Origin: Muribaculum sp. An289
GTDB lineage: Bacteria > Bacteroidota > Bacteroidia > Bacteroidales > UBA932
NCBI RefSeq assembly: GCF_002159555.1
Contig: NZ_NFIV01000006.1
Span: 124,001 to 188,000, forward strand
Direction of reading: 5' to 3'
DNA: 64,000 bases
Positions 61,409 through 64,000 of this stretch are shown piece after piece; position 1 is the first letter of the stretch, and each line of letters opens with the position of its first letter. The notes beneath the pieces are model-generated. The model made no database searches. It was not told the DNA's origin and saw only the letters and a list, made by a program, of their open reading frames with translations. The position numbers and the translations under genes were made by a program.

Positions 61409-63742
61409 ATGAAAAACTTATCAGCCGGCATATTGTCTGTATTTGCAGCCCTGGCGTTCGTCCTGGTGCCGCAACGGTCCTGTTTCGGTTCCGAGGGCCC
61501 GGCAATGCCTGCCGATAAGGGGGAATCCCCTGTGGTCGCCCTTGTGCTGAGCGGGGGAGGGGCCAAGGGTGCGGCCCATGTGGGCGCGATAAAATATCTG
61601 GAATCCCTCGGCTATGATTTCGACATGGTGGTCGGCACGAGCATGGGCTCCATAATAGGCGGGCTCTATTCCCTCGGTTATACCGGGACCGAAATCGATT
61701 CGCTGATAAAGGCCCAGGACTGGTCGGTGCTGATGAACGACAGGACCCCGAGGAAGTATCTGTCCTATGCGAGCAAGAAGTACAGGGAAAAATATCTCCT
61801 TTCCATTTCTTTCGATTTCAAGGACCGTCTGGATACGCTCATCGGGGTCGCCAATCAGGACAGTCCCGTAATCGGCGATGCGTTTTTCCGTACCCTTCCT
61901 TCGGGTTTGGTCGCGGGACAGAATATATTCAATCTTTTTACCGGGTTGTCCGTAGGTTATCAGGATTCGCTGGATTTCAATACTTTGCCAATCCCTTTCG
62001 CCTGCGTGGCGACGGATTTGGTTACGGGGGACGAAATAGTTTTCCATGAGGGGCATTTTCCTACGGCGGTCAGGGCGTCCATGGCCATTCCGGTGTTTTT
62101 CGCCCCGGTGCGTTCCGGAGACCGCGTGCTGGTTGACGGCGGTACGCTGAACAATTATCCGGTGGATGTCGCCAAGAAAATGGGTGCGGATATTATAATA
62201 GGTGTCGATGTCAGCGGCGAAAAATCGGATTATTCGGAGATTAACAATATCGCGGACATCCTCGGCAGCGTGATTTCATTGATGGGGGATACGAAATATC
62301 AGGGAAATGTCGATGATACGGACATATACATACGGCCCCAGCTTTCAGGGTACGGGACGATGAGTTTCGATGATGCGAGCATAGACACGATTGTGGACAG
62401 GGGATACCGTGCCGCCAAACTGAAAGAAAAGGAACTTAAGGAAATGCTTGCCGACATAAGGCGCGCCAAGGGTTATTCTGAAAATTATTCCGGGGGACAG
62501 CGTTTGAACGCCCCGCCGGCAGTCAATCTCTATTCAGACTCGATCATGCTCGCATCGGTCAGGATACATGGGGTGAACAAGGCCGAGCGCGCATGGTTGA
62601 AGAAAAATATAGAACTTCCTTTGTATCAAAATATAACAAGCGATGATATCGATGCCGCGATAAGCAGCATCTACAGTACGGAGGCCTTCAGTTCGGTCAC
62701 ATACGAGCTTGTGGGGAAAACCAGTCCGTACGAAATGAGGATATTCTGCACGAAGGGCAATGCGCACAAACTCGGGCTTGGGGCCCGTTTCGATACGGAA
62801 GAAGTGGCGGCCGTGCTCCTGAATGCAGGTTTCAACAGCAAGAAACTCACCGGGTCGAAATACGATCTGACACTCAGGCTGAGCATGAACCCTTATTTCA
62901 GGTTCGATTATTCATACATGGCGCCTAAGATTCCGAGGCTCAATTTTTCGCTCGGGCTTTATTCGGAAAGCGCCGATATCATAAGCAACGGGAAGAAGGG
63001 TGCGGACCTGAAATTCTACAAATTCGATGTTTCCGCTTTCATTTCCAATATTTCATTTAAAAATATAGACATGCAACTCGGGGTGAGGACGGACGGTTTT
63101 TATATCCGCTCGTTCCTTACTTCGTCGGATATCGTCGGAAACTACGATATAACACAGAATCTGAACAGTTATCTTTCGGCTTTCGCTTCATTCCGGGTTG
63201 ACAATCTGGATGATGCCTATTTTCCTAAGCGCGGTTTTACTGCCGGGCTGGATTATTCTTATTATTTTACAGGATTCTACAAAAGTTTCAATCCTTTCCA
63301 TTCGGTGAGCTTCGATGCCCGTGTCGCCGTCCCGCTTTCACGGATTTTCACTCTGATTCCTTCCCTGTACGGACGTTTCCTTTTCGGGAACAACATCCCT
63401 TTCCCTTATATGAATGTCATGGGGGGACTTGAGCCGGGCAGGTATTTCGACCAGCAGTTCGCTTTCGTGGGAACGCAGGATCTGAACGTTTTCCGGAATT
63501 ACCTTACGGCCGTGAGGTGCGACCTGAGGGCCAATGTCTACGGCAACCATTACCTGTCGCTGATGGTGAATTATGCCAGGGACTGCGAGCGGTTGAAATA
63601 TTATCTGAACGGGGACGGCTATATAGGGGCTGGTCTGGAATATTCGTTCAAATCCATGATCGGGCCTATCTCGGGTTCCGTCTTCTGGTCGAATTATACA
63701 AAAAACGTAGGTGTGTATGTCAGCATCGGATATTACTTCTGA
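61409..63742 (+). CDS. Patatin-POTRA-barrel outer-membrane phospholipase (type Vd-like)
   Basis: A 777-residue protein with a signal peptide. The patatin domain (about 40-330) has the GGGAKG oxyanion loop (49-54), nucleophile Ser78 in GTSMG, and the catalytic Asp243 in DGG. A POTRA-like domain follows (ASVRIHGVNKAERAWLKKN, about 380), then a 16-strand Omp85-like barrel ending KNVGVYVSIGYYF. It resembles PlpD-type Vd autotransporters and Bacteroidota patatin-barrel proteins that display a phospholipase. Substrate not known. The stop overlaps the recX start by 26 bp. Confidence 0.87.
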   Translation: MKNLSAGILSVFAALAFVLVPQRSCFGSEGPAMPADKGESPVVALVLSGGGAKGAAHVGAIKYLESLGYDFDMVVGTSMGSIIGGLYSLGYTGTEIDSLIKAQDWSVLMNDRTPRKYLSYASKKYREKYLLSISFDFKDRLDTLIGVANQDSPVIGDAFFRTLPSGLVAGQNIFNLFTGLSVGYQDSLDFNTLPIPFACVATDLVTGDEIVFHEGHFPTAVRASMAIPVFFAPVRSGDRVLVDGGTLNNYPVDVAKKMGADIIIGVDVSGEKSDYSEINNIADILGSVISLMGDTKYQGNVDDTDIYIRPQLSGYGTMSFDDASIDTIVDRGYRAAKLKEKELKEMLADIRRAKGYSENYSGGQRLNAPPAVNLYSDSIMLASVRIHGVNKAERAWLKKNIELPLYQNITSDDIDAAISSIYSTEAFSSVTYELVGKTSPYEMRIFCTKGNAHKLGLGARFDTEEVAAVLLNAGFNSKKLTGSKYDLTLRLSMNPYFRFDYSYMAPKIPRLNFSLGLYSESADIISNGKKGADLKFYKFDVSAFISNISFKNIDMQLGVRTDGFYIRSFLTSSDIVGNYDITQNLNSYLSAFASFRVDNLDDAYFPKRGFTAGLDYSYYFTGFYKSFNPFHSVSFDARVAVPLSRIFTLIPSLYGRFLFGNNIPFPYMNVMGGLEPGRYFDQQFAFVGTQDLNVFRNYLTAVRCDLRANVYGNHYLSLMVNYARDCERLKYYLNGDGYIGAGLEYSFKSMIGPISGSVFWSNYTKNVGVYVSIGYYF

Positions 63743-64000
63743 TTATGACAGGCTGTTGGACAGGATGCGCCGGGCTTGTTCGCGGCGTGAGTACTGTTCG
63801 GCCGATATCAGGCGGAAGCTGTCGGCAGCGGGAGCCCCGTCAGCACTGTCAGGAAAAATATTGTCATCGTTGAAGTCGGAAGGATATCTCGATGACGGCC
63901 GTTATGCGCGGGCCTATTGCCGGGACAAGTCCGGTCTGTCCGGCTGGGGAGAGGCGAAAATCCGCTATGCCCTCGGCTTGAAAGGCATCCCGGGTCCGGT
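63717..64000 (+). CDS. recX: RecX family regulatory protein, N-terminal part (runs off the window)
   Basis: 94 residues visible. ACSRREYCSADIRRKL and LKSEGYLDDGRYARAYCRDK match RecX, a modulator that caps or destabilises RecA filaments. The ATG at 63717 lies inside the end of the patatin gene (26-bp overlap). recA is 3.4 kb away on the opposite strand, unlike the adjacent layout of many Proteobacteria. The C-terminus is outside the window. Confidence 0.85.
   Translation, partial: MSASDITSDYDRLLDRMRRACSRREYCSADIRRKLSAAGAPSALSGKILSSLKSEGYLDDGRYARAYCRDKSGLSGWGEAKIRYALGLKGIPGP

Overview
The window reads as chromosomal DNA of a Bacteroidota bacterium, most likely a gut-type Bacteroidales. The grounds are: promoters of the form TTTG-N19/20-TAnnTTTG in front of the tRNA genes and several operons; few Shine-Dalgarno sites; phylum-typical families (DUF3078, DUF4374, DUF2147, HU-CCDC81-like, fimbrillin-type and modular SusE-like lipoproteins, FadL-type porin, INS-less ProS); and a lipid A gene order of lpxD-lpxC-lpxA. 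The genus cannot be fixed from sequence alone. No rRNA, CRISPR array, integrase or transposase gene was found.

Layout. 1-3,015 (minus): rimP-nusA-infB, with infB cut by the window edge. 3,235-7,031 (plus): lpxD, an lpxC without the usual FabZ domain, lpxA, and a WbqC-like gene carrying an in-frame minisatellite. 7,032-8,300: a repeat-filled gap between convergent genes. 8,301-11,360 (minus): a FadL-type porin and a W/Y/H-rich lipoprotein. 11,448-15,538 (plus): proS, DUF3078, tilS. Then sppA (minus), an NfnAB-like pair and hisS (plus), initiator tRNA, an AraC remnant, an isoprenylcysteine-methyltransferase-like gene (minus), DUF2147, pgi and an AddB/AddA-like nuclease-helicase pair (plus). 30,448-35,028: a surface lipoprotein operon ending in a fimbrillin-like gene. 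35,089-39,837: PerM-type permease (minus), Ca2+-type P-ATPase (plus) and an unknown gene overlapping its end (minus).

40,877-45,723 (minus) is a three-gene operon matching the xenosiderophore-uptake system XusABC (TonB receptor, DUF4374 lipoprotein, PepSY membrane protein). Paralogous small membrane-protein genes lie on both sides of it, the second apparently frameshifted. 46,405-48,068 holds tRNA-Lys(TTT), tRNA-Lys(CTT), tRNA-Asn(GTT) and an hsp20 gene. 48,181-50,237 is a modular lipoprotein gene broken by a 12-C homopolymer, a candidate phase-variable locus. Next come an HU-like membrane protein (plus), metG and two tandem MFS genes, dnaG, trpS and recA (minus), and finally rlmN, a patatin-POTRA-barrel protein and the start of recX (plus).

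The strongest unexplained signal is a family of intergenic imperfect palindromes. Three copies of 173-174 bp (7,876; 39,942; 46,919) have an 8-bp apical stem that shows a G-C / G.U / A-T compensatory series. Two or three looser relatives share only the AT-rich dyad motif (TNATWATCA-like), and the two dyads in each element lie about 83-86 bp apart. A second theme is short repetitive in-frame inserts in conserved proteins (WbqC-like, TilS, XusC, HU-like, MetG, MFS). A third is degenerate short tandem repeats just after stop codons (FadL, tilS, sppA, hisS).
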